Below are positions 9,050 to 21,394 of a stretch of DNA of 64,000 bases, one piece after another. Numbering within the stretch: the stretch's first letter is position 1; each line of letters opens with the position of its first letter. The translations under genes were made by a program, and so were the position numbers. The notes beneath the pieces were generated by a model that searched no databases, was not told where the DNA came from, and worked only from the letters and a program-made list of their open reading frames with translations. Source of the DNA: Plasmodiophora brassicae (lineage: Eukaryota; Endomyxa: Phytomyxea; Phytomyxea; Plasmodiophorida); the NCBI GenBank assembly GCA_036867785.1, contig CP145409.1, forward strand, positions 248,001 to 312,000. The letters are read 5' to 3'.

Positions 9050-10100
9050 TTATGCTTCCATGACAGTGTGGACTCTCCCTGTGTGGCGCCTCAAGTACGT
9101 CTTGGTCCGGAATGTCTTGTCGCAAAGGGTGCACTCGTATGGTTTCTTGTCGTCGTGAGTGCGGACATGAGCCTTCAGGTTCGGTAGTGTTGTGAACCTT
9201 CGAGGGCACTGATTGCATTCATAAAGACGTTCGCCATTGTGCATTCTGCAGCGAGGATATCAGACGGACACAGTGACCTGCAGGACAGTGACGCGAACGA
9301 ACCGCATATGTGTCTCCAAGCGCTGCGCTGTCAGGAACCGACGGCCGCATTCCTCGCACGGAAATGGCAGGTCTGAGCCGGAATGCATAGCCTTGACATG
9401 CAGCCCGACAGTCTCCGACCGTGCAAAGGCTTGCCCACACTCGGGGCACTTGAACGGCTTCTCACCCGTATGCGTCCCTGATCGTTACATATCAGACAGC
9501 AACGCCCTGCACAGTCAACGAGCAACGTACGCATATGCACTTTCAGGGTCCCTCGCAGAGAGAACTTTCCGTCGCACACGGGGCACTGGTGCGACATTTC
9601 GCCAGTGTGCACTTTCCTGGTCGTTGGACAATGGGTGAATACAGACGAGAATCGACATTAGGACCTCCCGACGCACCCGTGGTCGTTTAGGCCACATCGC
9701 GTGACGAACTCTTTCGGGCACAGTGTGCACTTGAACCGTCTATCATCGTTATGGAACCGCATGTGAACATTCAGCGCCTACGAACACCCACTGAGACGTT
9801 CTGCAATGCCACACGGCAACATCCGCTGACCGATTTTGTGGTAAACGCCTTTGTGCACACTTGGCAGCTATATGGGCGCTCGCCCGTATGAATACGCTCA
9901 TGGTTCTGGCGCTGACTCGACGTCAGGAACGTCTTCTTGCAGTACCGGCATCCGAACGGCCTCTCCCCGGTATGCAACCGCCTGTGCACCTTCAGCGTCG
10001 ACGACGCCGTGAACGACTTCCCGCACTCATCGCACACCCACGCCTTCGGACGCGGCGCCGGCGTCGCGTCCGACCCGTCACCGCCCTCGCCGTCCGACAT
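9050..10100 (-). CDS. C2H2 zinc-finger protein with nine fingers
   Basis: Five exons: 10100-9831, 9777-9677, 9616-9531, 9477-9303, 9245-9050 (introns 53, 60, 53 and 57 nt); 275 aa. After a short acidic leader (MSDGEGGDGSD) the protein is almost entirely nine tandem C2H2 fingers. The first is CDECGKSFTASSTLKVHRRLH and the last CDKTFRTKTYLRRH. Linkers between fingers 1-3 are of the canonical TGERP type; later linkers are looser (HSGSDLPF, DDKKPY). Each intron falls inside a finger, and the join restores the Cys/His spacing, which strongly supports the model. The product is probably a nuclear DNA-binding protein; its target is unknown. An upstream in-frame ATG at 10145 is possible. A four-finger gene lies just upstream on the same strand. 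Confidence 0.9.
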
Positions 10101-10275
10101 CGATCGCACAACGCGAACAATGCTACTCTGAGCTGCACACTCCACGGACTTTCTCCAGTACGGCCATTTCCTGGACCGTCGTGGCGCCCCTCATCAGCAG
10201 GAGCACTGGTGACTGCTTTGCATGCTGGGCTTTATGGTACACAGTTCGAGGGTTTCGTCGGTTAAGTTATGACGA

Positions 10276-10890
10276 TCAGGACGCGACAACGTCGTGGGTG
10301 CGGAGCTGGTGTTTCGTGAGGCTGGATTTCTGCTGGTACGACGCGCCGCATTCCTGGCACGAGTACTGCTTCTGGACAGAGTGCACCTTCATGTGCGTTG
10401 CCAGGTTGCCCTTCTGGGCGAACCGCACGCTGCAGATGGTGCACTGGAACGGGCGTTCGCCGTTGTGCACGCGCATGTGCCGCGTCAGGCTGCACTTGTC
10501 CGGGAACGATTTCGAGCACACTTCGCAGACCCGCTGCCCGTGCCGCACCATATGCATGCCTCGGTGCTGGTCGTCGACGACCACGTCGCAAACTGGGCAT
10601 CTCCAGAGATTCGCGTGGTCGAATTCCGCGTGGCGCTGGGGGAGAATGGTAAACGCGCCCGTTGGCCTTGGCGGCGGGACCGTCATTGAGAAGGGCGCCG
10701 CGGGGACCCGCTCAGATTGTAACTGTACAGGAACGAACTTCGAGGCGTTCACGACCCGAAATGCCCGAGGGCAGATAGAGATCGTCTTGAGCGGACCGGG
10801 CATGGTCGACGGTCTGCGGCTGACAACCCGGAACGCGTTGTGGAAAGTCGGCATGACGACTTGCGACGGGTGTGGCGCGCTCGTCGACAT
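10276..10890 (-). CDS. C2H2 zinc-finger protein with four fingers, intronless
   Basis: Single open frame of 204 aa. The first ~90 residues are unstructured (Pro, Ser and Val rich). Four C2H2 units follow: a first atypical one (CPVCDVVVDDQHRGMHMVRH), then CEVCSKSFPDKCSLTRH, CTICSVRFAQKGNLATH and CQECGASYQQKSSLTKH. The linker before the third finger is the canonical NGERPF type. It sits about 180 bases upstream of the nine-finger gene on the same strand, so the pair may come from a local duplication followed by divergence, although the finger sequences differ and this gene has no introns. Confidence 0.9.
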   Translation of the reverse strand: MSTSAPHPSQVVMPTFHNAFRVVSRRPSTMPGPLKTISICPRAFRVVNASKFVPVQLQSERVPAAPFSMTVPPPRPTGAFTILPQRHAEFDHANLWRCPVCDVVVDDQHRGMHMVRHGQRVCEVCSKSFPDKCSLTRHMRVHNGERPFQCTICSVRFAQKGNLATHMKVHSVQKQYSCQECGASYQQKSSLTKHQLRTHDVVAS

Positions 10891-11111
10891 CGTTAAATTA
10901 CTGGGACGGTCGCGTCTGCTGCGAATCTACAAGAATGATGGGCAGACAACGGGGACGGCCCTGGCGAGATTTCATCTGGCAATGTCAACTGGCGGTGATG
11001 CTTCGTGACTCACACGGGCGTCCGTTCATCATGATATCAAGCGCGTCGGGGTCGGCGCTGACCTGACCCCTGGCCGGCGCGTCTCTGACGTCACGCGTGC
11101 GCTCTTCCGGT

Positions 11112-13708
11112 TCACAATACAGGCGCGCCGGTCCGATTTATATCGTAGATGATGTCCTCCAGCGGCGTCATGGCCATCTTGACACGCGCAGCCACGATCG
11201 GTCTGGCGATTCGATGCCGAATGTACAGCGACCGAAGCACGACGTCGTTGACCAGGGCGTCCAGGCGCGCCTCCAGCGGGGCCAACGCCGGGCACTTTCT
11301 GTACATGGCCGCCAGGGCCAGCATGGCGAACTCGAACTCGTAGAACAGCATGGTCTGCGCGCCCTCCCGCAGCAACGCACCCGTGAACACCTTCTGGACA
11401 TCGTGCCTGCGGAACGAAAACAGGTCGTTCGTCGGGTCGCCTACCAGCGCCCTTGCCAGCGAATCGAACCCATCATACGTCATCTCGACGGACGTGGAGA
11501 CGTTCAGCTCGCGTACGCCGATGAAAGCGGCGAACAGGGCAACGAGGATCGTGTGGTGCGCACGCACCCGCTCCCGGACGCGGGCGTCCAGGCACTTCAG
11601 CCGGAACCGCTGGCGCCCGTCTAGCGCGAGCACGGTGGCGCGTTTATCGCCGATCGCGATCGGTTTCGCCAGGCGCGTCCTGCAGAACCGGTCGAGGCGC
11701 GTGCCGAGGTGCGCGTACCGGTTCGAGTGCAGGTACGTGGCCTGGGCCAGGCGCACGAACAGGACGACGAACCCGGCGAGGTCGACAGATGCGGACGCGG
11801 GCGGCCAGACGGACTCGATGACGGCCGGCGGCGTCGATCGTCCCATCAGGCGGAAGTGCAGCGCCACGACCCAGAACGTCGGCAGGTCCAGGCGCCCGGT
11901 CACCAGGCTGCAGTGCGAGCTGAACAGGTCGTGCAACGTCGGCAGCCATCGTTCCAGCGCGTCACCGATCTCGGTGCCCTGCGTCGACAGACCGCTGACG
12001 ACGGCCTGGAACGTCGCCGAGCCTCGCACCGCGTCGTAGGCGCGTCGATCGCGCGCCACGATGCGCACGATCAGCTCGCACCTGAGCGACATCTCTGAGG
12101 CGCGCATCAAGGCCTCGACCGCATCATCGTCGTCGTCGTCGTCGTTGTCGCCGTGATCAGCGTGAACGCCTGGCGCACGCGGAGACGACAGCCGGTCAGC
12201 GGTCGCGTTCCAGCTGCGAACGACACGATCTTCGACGCCGGCCATGACGTCGCCAGTGCATTCCCGGACGTCGCCGACGACGACGCTGGGTCGCCGCTGA
12301 TCCGCGCCGCACTGCTCGACGACGGCAACGCATCCTGCATCGACGAGCCAGGCCATGGCGCTCTTCATGGCCAGCGGCGACGAACCCGAGAAGAACGCGC
12401 GCACGACCGCGTCGATTTCGGGCGTCGCCCGCCCGCCCGACGCCCTGCCTTGCCGGACGACGAGCGCGCCGCTGCGCTCCAGATCGTTGAACAGGAGCTC
12501 CAGGCCGTTCTGCATCTGCAGCGACGTCGGCCCGGTCAGATGGCGTAGGAGCGCCCAGTGGAACCCCCAGGGCGACGACCGCGTCTCGGCGCTGCCCAGC
12601 ACGCATCGCCAACGACAACGCGGGTGCCCCCCGTGTGACGACAGTGTCGAGATCAGGTCCAAGACGTCGCTGCAGCGCTGCGCGATCCCATCCAGGTAGC
12701 CCTGGCGGCGCTGCACGCACCCGGACAGGGCGGCACGCACCGCGCGCACCTTCGTCAACGTCGCTTCCTCGGTGGCCAGCTGCCCGTCCAGGTCCCGGAA
12801 CGCGTTGTCAGTGAACGGCAGGCGCAGGCGCAGATCGGTCAGCTCGGTCGACATCGCCTGCGATTCGTCGTGCAGGCGCGCGATGGTGTCCTGGGCGGCG
12901 GCGAGGCGCGCGCTCCCGTTCACGAGGCGCCACGCCTGCATGACGGGGCGCATCGTGCGCCGGGCGCGTTCCGCCTGGCGGTGCGCGACGACCTGGGCGA
13001 TCTTCGAGCGGCGCTGCCGGTTGCCCCGACAGTATGCCGCCAGGGCGCGGAAGACGGGCGCGACGATGCGGCGGTTCCACGCGTCGGAGAAGTCGTGCAT
13101 CTTCCGGACCCACTGCAGCACCCGCTGGCGTCGCCGACGACGACGCTCGGCGACCTGCCTGTCGAGGTCGTCCATTTGACGACGCAGGACGCGCAGCGAT
13201 GCTCGCATGTCGGTGTGCTGCTTGAAGAAGGGGACGTACCCGGCCGACGGGTCGGGGTGCGGCCGCCCCGTGAACAGCGCGTACCCGATGTGCGTCGCGA
13301 GCTCTGCGACGGCGGCCCCTCCCGTTTCAGGACGTCGCCAGGCATCGAAGCCGACGCGGACGAACCGTTTAGGTCGGGGTCGTTGATGACGCGTTCGAAC
13401 ATCATGTTCAGCATGTCGAACGTGATCCAGGCGACGAACTCGTTCGGGAGCGCCAGGCCCTCGACGACGATCGCCAGTTCCGCCAGGCGCACGCGGCAGA
13501 ACGACTGCACAACCGTCGTCATCAACCGGCTGCCGAGACGTCGTGTGTGATGCCCCCGTACGATTGGGGAGCTGAATCGCGACCGCTCGGCGCAGTACTC
13601 GTGCGTCCAGCGCTCCATCAGGACGCGAGCGTGCGCGTCGCCATCCGGCGCCAGGATGCCCAGGTACTCGCCGGCCGTCGCGGACCGCTTCAGGACGCCT
13701 GCACCCAC
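11112..13708 (-). CDS. Large helical protein of unknown function
   Basis: Exons 13708-13366 and 13303-11112 with a 62-nt intron (GTTCGT...GTCGCAG); 844 aa. The join links INDPDLN to ELATHIGYALF in frame. The N-terminal ~110 residues contain a hydrophobic helix pattern (LALPNEFVAWITFDMLNMMF). Residues ~130-300 are Arg-rich and coiled-coil-like (RRQMDDLDRQVAERRRRRRQ). A run of Asp (seven, near residue 500) marks a loop. The C-terminal ~300 residues are mixed helical (YEFEFAMLALAAMY, then LVNDVVLRSLYI). No domain or family is recognised, and I assign no function. The start is uncertain: several Met codons lie upstream of the conserved-looking part (for example in MERWTHEYC). Confidence 0.6.
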
Positions 13709-14159
13709 ATCGTTTCAGGGGCCGCGATCCCGTTCGCCGCCTCAGCTGCGCTGTCGCCATCGCCTACCGAAACGGTAGAGCTGGTTGGAGGGCGGCGGCC
13801 TCGTTGTCGTCAGGAACGACACGCTGCAGGCCGGTAGGGCGCCGATAAGCGCAGGCCCGCGCCCATGGACCATCCGACCACACGAACGACGCTGCTGCTC
13901 GTCGACTGGTTCGGTGGTGGGCGCCCTCCGCCGACCCAGAAGCGCCTCGGTCTTTGACCGCCTCATCGAACCCGATCGTGGGCCCAGCAGCAGACTGGGC
14001 GTCACAACGTCCATCGAGGGCGTGTGCGCCCGTTCTGGTATACCCGGCAACACGGACGACGGCGACCGAGGTCGCCGCCCCGCATCCGCACCCATTAAAC
14101 AAGCGGATCGCAGACAGTACAGCGCAGCGTTTGCTGTCATTGTATTCGAGTGCAACGCG
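13709..14159. other. Intergenic region upstream of the 844-aa gene
   Basis: About 450 bases between the start of the helical-protein gene and the stop of the CAP-like gene, both on the minus strand. Open frames on both strands overlap each other and show no family likeness. It presumably carries the promoter of the 844-aa gene. Confidence 0.3.
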
Positions 14160-14861
14160 TCACGATGCCGCCGAGTACATCTGGCCGCCACCCCCGTTGA
14201 TGCCGTTCGTGTATGTCGGCCCCGCCCCGGTGCCCGACGCCCACGGCGCCGACGCGCTCGACTGCGGAAGGACGCGCGGGATCCGCCCGGCGTTCCTCGC
14301 CTGGATGCCGTTGTCCGTCCACTGCGACGACGACGACGACGCGCCGCTGTACGTCGCCGACGCCGCCGAGCCGAACGCCGACCCGCCGACGCCGCCGTCG
14401 CGTTGACTGCGCCGGAACAACGACCCGCCGGTGGCGTAGTTCGCGACGGCGGCGCCGGCGCCGGCGGGGCCCCAGACGCTGCCGGCGGCGGGCGCTCCGG
14501 AGCCGGCCCGAGGCGACGGGATCGGGTTGTAGACGCAGGCGATGATGATCCCGCCGAAGCAGTTGGCTTTGGCGCACCCGACCCGGGTGGTCGACGCGAA
14601 CGCGCTCTGCACGGCGACGGGGGACGCGGGGGCGGACCCGCCGACCAGCGACGGTTGTGTGGGGTCGGTGGGGGTCGGGCAGCGTGTGGCCAGCTGCGCC
14701 GCCTGGGCCTCCATGTCTCTGCAGTACGTCAGCGACGGCATCGACAGCATCGCACGCTGCTGGTTCAGGTCGGCCAGGACGCGCTGTTGCTCGCTGGCGT
14801 CGAGCAGCATCTGGCCGGACGCAAGCGCGGCGGCCGTGACGACGGTGACGAGCGACAGCAT
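14160..14861 (-). CDS. Secreted CAP/SCP-like protein
   Basis: Intronless, 233 aa from the ATG at 14861. That start places a clear signal peptide at the N-terminus (MLSLVTVVTAAALASG). The next ~130 residues resemble a CAP (SCP/PR-1) domain: QRVLADLNQQRAMLSMPSL is the usual first helix with an Asn before the loop. Then come MEAQAAQLATRC, GCAKANC and IIACVYNP, where paired Cys and a CVYNP-like strand are CAP hallmarks. The domain is compact and misses part of the usual middle. The rest is Ser/Gly/Ala-rich. The longer open frame starting at 15011 would bury the signal peptide and is less likely. A CAP protein in this setting is an extracellular protein of unknown ligand. Confidence 0.65.
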   Translation of the reverse strand: MLSLVTVVTAAALASGQMLLDASEQQRVLADLNQQRAMLSMPSLTYCRDMEAQAAQLATRCPTPTDPTQPSLVGGSAPASPVAVQSAFASTTRVGCAKANCFGGIIIACVYNPIPSPRAGSGAPAAGSVWGPAGAGAAVANYATGGSLFRRSQRDGGVGGSAFGSAASATYSGASSSSSQWTDNGIQARNAGRIPRVLPQSSASAPWASGTGAGPTYTNGINGGGGQMYSAAS

Positions 14862-15154
14862 CGTGGTGGTGCGCGGCGGTGGTTTGGAGGGCGACGGGTT
14901 TGGAATGGGCCCACATCGGAAGTTGGTCGCCCGAGAGATGGTTGGAGCTCCGGGGGCACGTGAGTCACGCCCCTCGCGCCGAAAGAATGACGCGTTGTGA
15001 TCGACCGGCACCCGCGCGGGGTGTGATGGAACTTTGCAGCCGGGGGACCCTGCTTCGACCGGCTATGTGAGCCACAAGCGGCTGCAGGCGATGGTGTCCA
15101 CATGTCGTTGGCCCAGGTCCGGGACCATTCGGTCGTGACCGCCATTCCGACAAA

Positions 15155-15823
15155 ATGATGTCGCCGAAGCTGACGCTCGTGTCGCTGGACAGCACGTGCG
15201 GCCTGACGGACGCGATCCGCCTGTGCCTGTTCATGGGCGACGTCAAGTACAACGACGACCGGGTGTCCTGGGATGCGTTCGAGCGCATGAAGGAGGACCT
15301 GCCGTTCCAGGAGGTGCCCATCCTCAAGATCGATGACGAGGTCCTGTCGACGCCCGGAGCGATTGCCCGGTTCGTTGCCCGCCTGGTCAAGTTCTACCCG
15401 GTCGAGATCGCGAAGGACGACATGATGTCCTGCGCGTGCATCGACGAGATCATGGAGGCGTGCGTCGACCTGTCGCGTCGCATCCACATGTCGATGGCGA
15501 GGCGCGACCAGGACGACGATGAGCGCAAGCGCCGCGCGTGCATGCGTGAGCACTTGGCGAAGCACGTGCTGCCGCGCTGGCTGAACGACATTGACCAGAT
15601 CCTCGAGCGCAACGAGGAGTCTGGCTTTGCGGTCGGCAACTGCATGACGATCGCCGACCTGTTCCTCTACTGCATGATCCAGCTGCTGCGCCACGGCGAC
15701 GTGGACAACGTTCCCAAGGGCCTGGTCGAGCGTTGCGAGAACGTGCACCGGCACTGGAAGATCATGTCCAAGGAACCCAAGATCGTCGAGTGGACCAAGA
15801 ACCACCCGAGCAAGCCGATGTGA
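15155..15823 (+). CDS. Glutathione S-transferase, sigma-like
   Basis: Intronless, 222 aa, a normal GST length. The N-terminal thioredoxin-like half shows the cis-Pro signature in EVPILKID, followed by STPGAIARFVA, which is the glutathione gamma-glutamyl-binding turn and helix of sigma-type GSTs. The C-terminal all-helical half includes the conserved GNCMTIADLFLYCMI helix, whose Asp is an N-capping residue in GSTs. The usual catalytic Tyr at the end of the first strand is not present; the region reads LVSLDSTCG, so Ser13 or Cys15 may take its place, or the protein may not be a classical transferase. Cytosolic. Divergent from the CAP-like gene. Confidence 0.85.
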   Translation: MMSPKLTLVSLDSTCGLTDAIRLCLFMGDVKYNDDRVSWDAFERMKEDLPFQEVPILKIDDEVLSTPGAIARFVARLVKFYPVEIAKDDMMSCACIDEIMEACVDLSRRIHMSMARRDQDDDERKRRACMREHLAKHVLPRWLNDIDQILERNEESGFAVGNCMTIADLFLYCMIQLLRHGDVDNVPKGLVERCENVHRHWKIMSKEPKIVEWTKNHPSKPM

Positions 15824-15941
15824 GAGCGCGCATGACGTTCGCCGCCTGCCGATTTGCCGGTCCTCTTTGCTAGTCGTAATACAAGAGGGGTGCGCCGTTG
15901 AGGTATCTATTGTATATATTGTCCCGTTGTGGCAATACCCA

Positions 15942-18900
15942 TTAGTGATATAAGCGCTCGAACCTTGCCAGAGCGTCCTCCTCTCTGCTGAGAGCTGCTA
16001 GCCGATCGTCGGGCACCAGCATGAGCAGCATTCGCGTGCGCTGACGTTCGCTGTCGAGGTGCGCGACGAGCGGACAGACAACGAACCGGTACTGGATCGC
16101 TACGAGGACGATGAATACAATTAAGGATACGGCCTCGACAGTCAGCAACGATCGCAGAATGGTGCCGCCCACAGACAGATACAGGTTCTGGCTGGCCATC
16201 TCCAGGTGGTCCAGGTGCAGGTACCACAGATTCATGAGATCGCCAAGGGCACCGTTGCTGGCAGTCGACGACAGCTGTTCGGGCGTCATACGAGTCCAGG
16301 CGCCCGATGAGGCAGGTGCCGGTGCCAGCACAGCATTGTCGATACGGGCGCCGACCGTCGATATCAGGCCGACGACGACTTGAACGAAATCACGATGGGC
16401 GCGGTGCAGGCCGTGCGCCAGCAGACCGTTCTGAAACAGGCGACAGTCTCGCTCCGTCAGGTTGTACCCATCATTGAACCAGGGGCATGCGTCCTGCATC
16501 ATCAGGTCGAACTGGGCGTTGACGTCGGCAGTGGAGTGGGACCCGGTGCCCGTCAGGACGCCGGGTACGTTTGACGATGGGTTGCCGTATATCAGGGTGT
16601 CCTCGGACGACTCGAACAGCGACAGCGACGATTGCACCTGGCCAGAGATATCAAACGCGCCTGCGCCCGTCTGGATGGACATGGCGGTCGCCTCCAGATG
16701 CAATAGCAATGCGACTTTCATCGCCGAATAACGTCGTTGTCCTGCCAGCATGCCATGCGAAGGGAGGCGCTGGGCAACCGCGACAGCTGTCGAAATTTCA
16801 GCGCCGATCACACTGCAGTACACAAGCGCGATGACAACGATTGTCGCGATACGGGCCAGTAGTGCCCAGTTTCGCCCACGAATGCGCTTCGGTAGGCCGC
16901 CTGACTTCCCTACCGATGACTTCTTGCGAGAGTTCGCAGACTGGCGTGCGCCCTCGCGTGCCTCTCTCAGCGAAAGTTCTGTGCATCCATGTACAACTTC
17001 CAGCCGGTCGATAATGCCGTCCCGAATGGCTGCAATTGATGCAGATGGAAGATCGGTTAGGAACCCCAGCGTTTCCCGCTTGGAGCTCTCTATCCGTTGG
17101 AGAATTGGCGTGACGGTCGCGACCGACGCGGACAGAAGCATGAGAGTCATGACGGCAATGCCCACGCCGAGTGCATCTACGTCAAACGGCCCCGTGGTTA
17201 GATGGGGAATTACGGAGCGCGACAAGGTATTGCATCTCCTACCGAACGATGTCAAACGGGCCTGGCTTTCAGTCGCCAGAATCGCCGATGTTGAAACGAG
17301 CGTGCTGAAGAGCGACGACGGCAATGTGTCGACAGAGTTAGCCAGGATGAAGAATACGATATCGTTCCCGGATGTGAACTCCGACAGAGGCATCGCTGCT
17401 GCTTGCGCGGCCGCCGTCGAGAACGCAGATGCCGCATCGTTTGTGCCACACATACGAGTCAACGTCCCGTAAGTAGCGTTCCTCGTTTGCACGAGATACG
17501 TCAGCGCGACGGTAGGCTGTTCGTACTTGGACACCAAATCATCACTGAACGTGCTCAGATCTGGAACAGCCAAACATCAGCGTGGTTCGGTCACAGCAAG
17601 CAACACTGTGTAACATACCACTGAAGATTGCTGCATCGGCATTGCCCAACGACGAAGAGGCCCGATACAGATCAGAACGGATAGCTGTTTCGCTAAGGAT
17701 GGGCGAGAGTTGGACCCCTTTGCGAAGCATCATCAGATAGTGCACGCAGAATGCGATTTGGAGGACGTCATGCGGCCGATTAACGGCACCTGCAGCAACA
17801 CTCTGCATCGCCAAGAACTTGTTCACATTCATAACGTGGACTGACGTGAACACAACCGCAACGATGACGACAATGATGTCGGAAATGCAGAGAACATTGC
17901 GAAAGACTTTCAGGGAAGGTTCCATACCACGAGACTGCGAGCTCAAGAGCGTCCTCCTCATTTGAAGCGCACAGGCAGATGTCGCCTCATCACAAGGGGC
18001 AGACGTCACTGCCTTCATGTCATATCGTCGTGTGAATCGCGACGACATCGACGCTAGCGATGATGTGGAGCGGCGTGATGAGCGAGGACCATGCGCACTG
18101 GAGGCACGGGACGAGTTCTTCGAGACCGCGCTTACGTCTGACGACGCGTCGGAATCATCAGAAGAGGATCCCGGAGCACTCGACACCTGTGCCATCCCTC
18201 GAGACTCTTTCGCATTACGAGCCGGTGCCGAGAACACCATCGGCTGCGGCGAAGGAACCGAACAGACAGTGCCGGTACGATGCGTTTGCAGGTCAGACAA
18301 CGACGGCACATTCTTGAGCGTCATCACAGACGCGCTCTTACGTCGCTGATGTTGCGGTGACGGTGCCGAAGCCAATTCGGAAATGGAGGGGCTTTCACTC
18401 TGCTGTGAACCCATTTTACCCGAGGGGGATGAACTCGTTAAGGACCGACGATGTGCCGATGATGCTCTAAGTGCCGACCGGACGGACGAACATGTTTCCC
18501 GTGGCATACTGGGCCCGGCGATCGCCATGCGACCGCCAGACTTCAAATCAACTTGCATGCTTTGACGACGCGAACCTGCTCTTGAAGGGTTGATCAGCGC
18601 ACCCGGATCGGTTGTGTCTTGTACACCTGGAGACCGTGCGGGTGACGATATCGTCGATTTCGGGCTGGCGTTTGCAACCGTCGCCCGTCTGTCATTCGGT
18701 ACAGCTTGCAACCTTGTCGATGTCCCGATCAACACATCATCGTCGATTGCACTGGTCGACGGTTTCGACACAACGATGTCGATGACATCAAACGTAACAT
18801 CACCCAATGTGAGTTCTTCGACATGTACGTCGATGGCACCGGGATCGTCAAGCGCCTCGCGAGTATTCATCGAAGTGGGATGCCATCCTGGTTTGACGAA

Positions 18901-21111
18901 AACGTCGCGTTCGTCGCTGTAGTTCTGAATCAGATCATCGGTGGTTATTGCCTCGTTCTTGTCGTCGATCCGCATCAAGACGCCGGCTCCCGTTGTCATG
19001 GCACTCACAACGCCAGTGACAGGATCGGCCAGGATTAAGTGTCTGGTCGTTCGTGCTGGGCGTATGGACGCGTAAATGACGAACATGAGGCCATCCTGGC
19101 TGAAAGGACGAAGTGTAACCGTGACCGACACCATGTCGCGTCTAGTGTCGCGCACGAACGCCTGAATGGGCCGATTGAACAAATGCTCGGAACCTTCATC
19201 CAGATACCGATCGCACGCGGACGGCAATACGATGGAGAGAGGCGGAAGCAACAATTCGGATTGGTCAGAGCCAATCAGAGCACGACCGAACAGGGTGGCA
19301 GCTTGCTCGTTAACGTCAAGGACGGTGCCCTGATGTACACCTTGGTCTGGGTCGTCGCATGCCGCGATGATAACGGTGGGCGTCGACTCGTCGAACTCAT
19401 CCGCTGCACGTCGTTGCATGTTGACAGCACGCTCAGCTTTCCTGTAAGTTCGGTCAGCGGAGTCAGCGTCGTTGAGGACCGTAATCTGGAAACCGCCGAA
19501 CAGGTCCAGGACCTTTGTGTTGTTCGGCGAATGCTTCAGTAGCTGTTGATAGCTTTCCTGAGCCTTCTTCGTAACGGCCGCGAGCTCGTCGGCGATGGGA
19601 ATGAGTTTGGCCATATCTGGCTCAGGTCTGTCCAGTTCATTCCAGAACGCGACAAGCGTCTTGCACGACTGCATGTCGCACGAGCAGGCATCCTGCATGT
19701 ACTTCTGCATGCTCGCGAACGCAACGATGCCCTTGGATGCCCCTGGTGTCGATTCGACATTCTCACGAAGCCTGTGTTTCTGCTTGAAAATGTAGAAGGC
19801 CTGTGACATGGATGGGTGGCACAATTCGGCCTGAAGCAATGCACGTCGTGCCAACAACGGCGAATGCCTGATGCTCAGCAGGAACACTGACTGGAACATG
19901 TAGAGAAAAGCCGATCGTGGAAACCTCTCGTGGGCGGCTGCGAACTTCAACGGAATCGCATCAAGCTCTTCCTGCGTGGGGTTACGAGCATCTTTCGGTC
20001 TGCAGCAAAGCTCCACTTCAAAGACGTTCCTGCATCGCTCAATGGAAACTTGATCCAGTGCAAGACGTCGTAGTCGGACCAGCATCAGCGTGATCGGTAT
20101 GAGAAGCACGAACCCGACAAAGAACAAGACAGTTACGCTGGTCGATTCAGGTACAATCAGACGCGCACCTGTGCCAGCGCACACGCACCACGCCGTCAGA
20201 GCCGACAGAACCGCACCGACTTCGTTTGCGTGAGGTCTGTAGAAAGGCTGGTACTCGATTGACAAGTACGTCGGGGGCACGGTGCACAATAAGGTGAATA
20301 TGACCCAGAACCATTTCACTTCGGCTTGACTCGCCCAGCTTTTGTGCCAGATGACATCCGATAGCAGAACGAGTGCCGTCTTGATGGCAAGACGGAGCTG
20401 ATCCAACTGAGCGTGCGGACGCGTAACAGGGGAATCGGCCGCCGGGTCAGCGTCAAAGAAGGTAGCAGCGACAAACAGGGACACACTAATATAGGCCACG
20501 CCAGCGATGACGGTGACAACCGAGAGCACGCCGCAAGCGGCAGGTGAAAGAGTCGTCGGTTTCACGATGCAGTCAAGACCAGAGACGAGCGTCATAAGAA
20601 CAGGGATGTAAAGGTAGGTGACCAAGGCACCCGCTATGGTCCTCAGTGAGACGATACTCCACAAATGTTTAAACTTGCCCGTTTGCCAAGCATATCCGAC
20701 GTAAATGCCATTCACAAGCGATGCGATAATGACGGCGAGGCAGAAGAAGATGGCGGATTCGCCGCCAACCAAACCGATCAGGTCTTCGGTAAGCGTGAAC
20801 AGGGATACGAATTGTGCCCACAGTTCAATAGAAGGATCGAGGTCGAACGGCATTGAAGATTGGCTAGGCAGGACCAGGGCCATCATCTGAAACGCCTCGA
20901 CGACCTCGACAACAATATTAGTCCAGTCAGAATGCTGTGTCGTCTTGGACATGACGTAGAGGGCAGTGATGAACCCTTGCTTAAGCCAGGCCATCCATCG
21001 GTAGTACCAGCGGGGCATGAGACCCCCGTCGATATCCATACCGGCAATCGCCGACGCCCCGTTGTAAAGGGTGACCTCAAAGTCGTCGTCATTGTCGGTA
21101 CGGTGCTCCAT
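15942..21111 (-). CDS. TmcB-like giant membrane protein with PAS domain, copy 1
   Basis: Two exons, 21111-17619 and 17560-15942, with a 58-nt intron (GTATGT...TTCCAG); 1,703 aa. The N-terminal ~370 residues hold several membrane segments (FFCLAVIIASLVNGIYVGYA; VTVLFFVGFVLLIPITLML). A helical TPR-like region follows, with YIFKQKHRLRENVE and SYQQLLKHSPNNTKVLDLFG. A PAS-like domain lies at about residues 575-690 (GTVLDVNEQAATLFG is typical). Residues ~780-1040 are Ser/Thr-rich and probably disordered. The last third carries four more membrane segments, the final one near residue 1640, and a short cytosolic tail. The architecture matches the TmcB/TmcC family known from amoebae and other protists, whose role is unclear but presumed sensory. 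It pairs with copy 2 at 45-51 kb. Confidence 0.85.
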
Positions 21112-21394
21112 GGCCCGAGGTGATAGCCACTGCTAGGCCATGAAGAATGGGCGTCCCCTAGAGCTAATGTAGAACGCGATCTGGGAGTACCGACCAACAG
21201 TACCCCGTGCAAGGTGGCAAGCGATCCCCCGCGATCAGATTCTGTGTCAACGTGTAAACCAACATTCCCACGTAGGTACATAGTCACAAGTTTCGTGCCG
21301 TGAGTCACGTTCACCCAGTTTCCGACGGATGGCCCCAATGCAAGGGCGGGAATCTGCAAACGTCTTGTTCGTATTCTTCTCCTCGACGTTATAT
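21112..21394. promoter_or_regulatory. Divergent promoter region between TmcB-like 1 and MTD1-like genes
   Basis: About 280 bases between two divergent start codons. An AT-rich TTATATA lies at 21389-21395, directly before the chosen MTD1-like ATG, too close to act as a standard TATA box. No other motif is obvious. Confidence 0.35.

Noticed and set aside
13785-14963. 392-codon plus-strand open frame
   Set aside because: Opposite the CAP-like gene, which has a signal peptide and Cys pattern. The plus frame is Arg/Ala low complexity typical of GC-rich antisense.
14765-15805. 346-codon minus-strand open frame
   Set aside because: Antisense shadow of the GST gene; no motif of its own.
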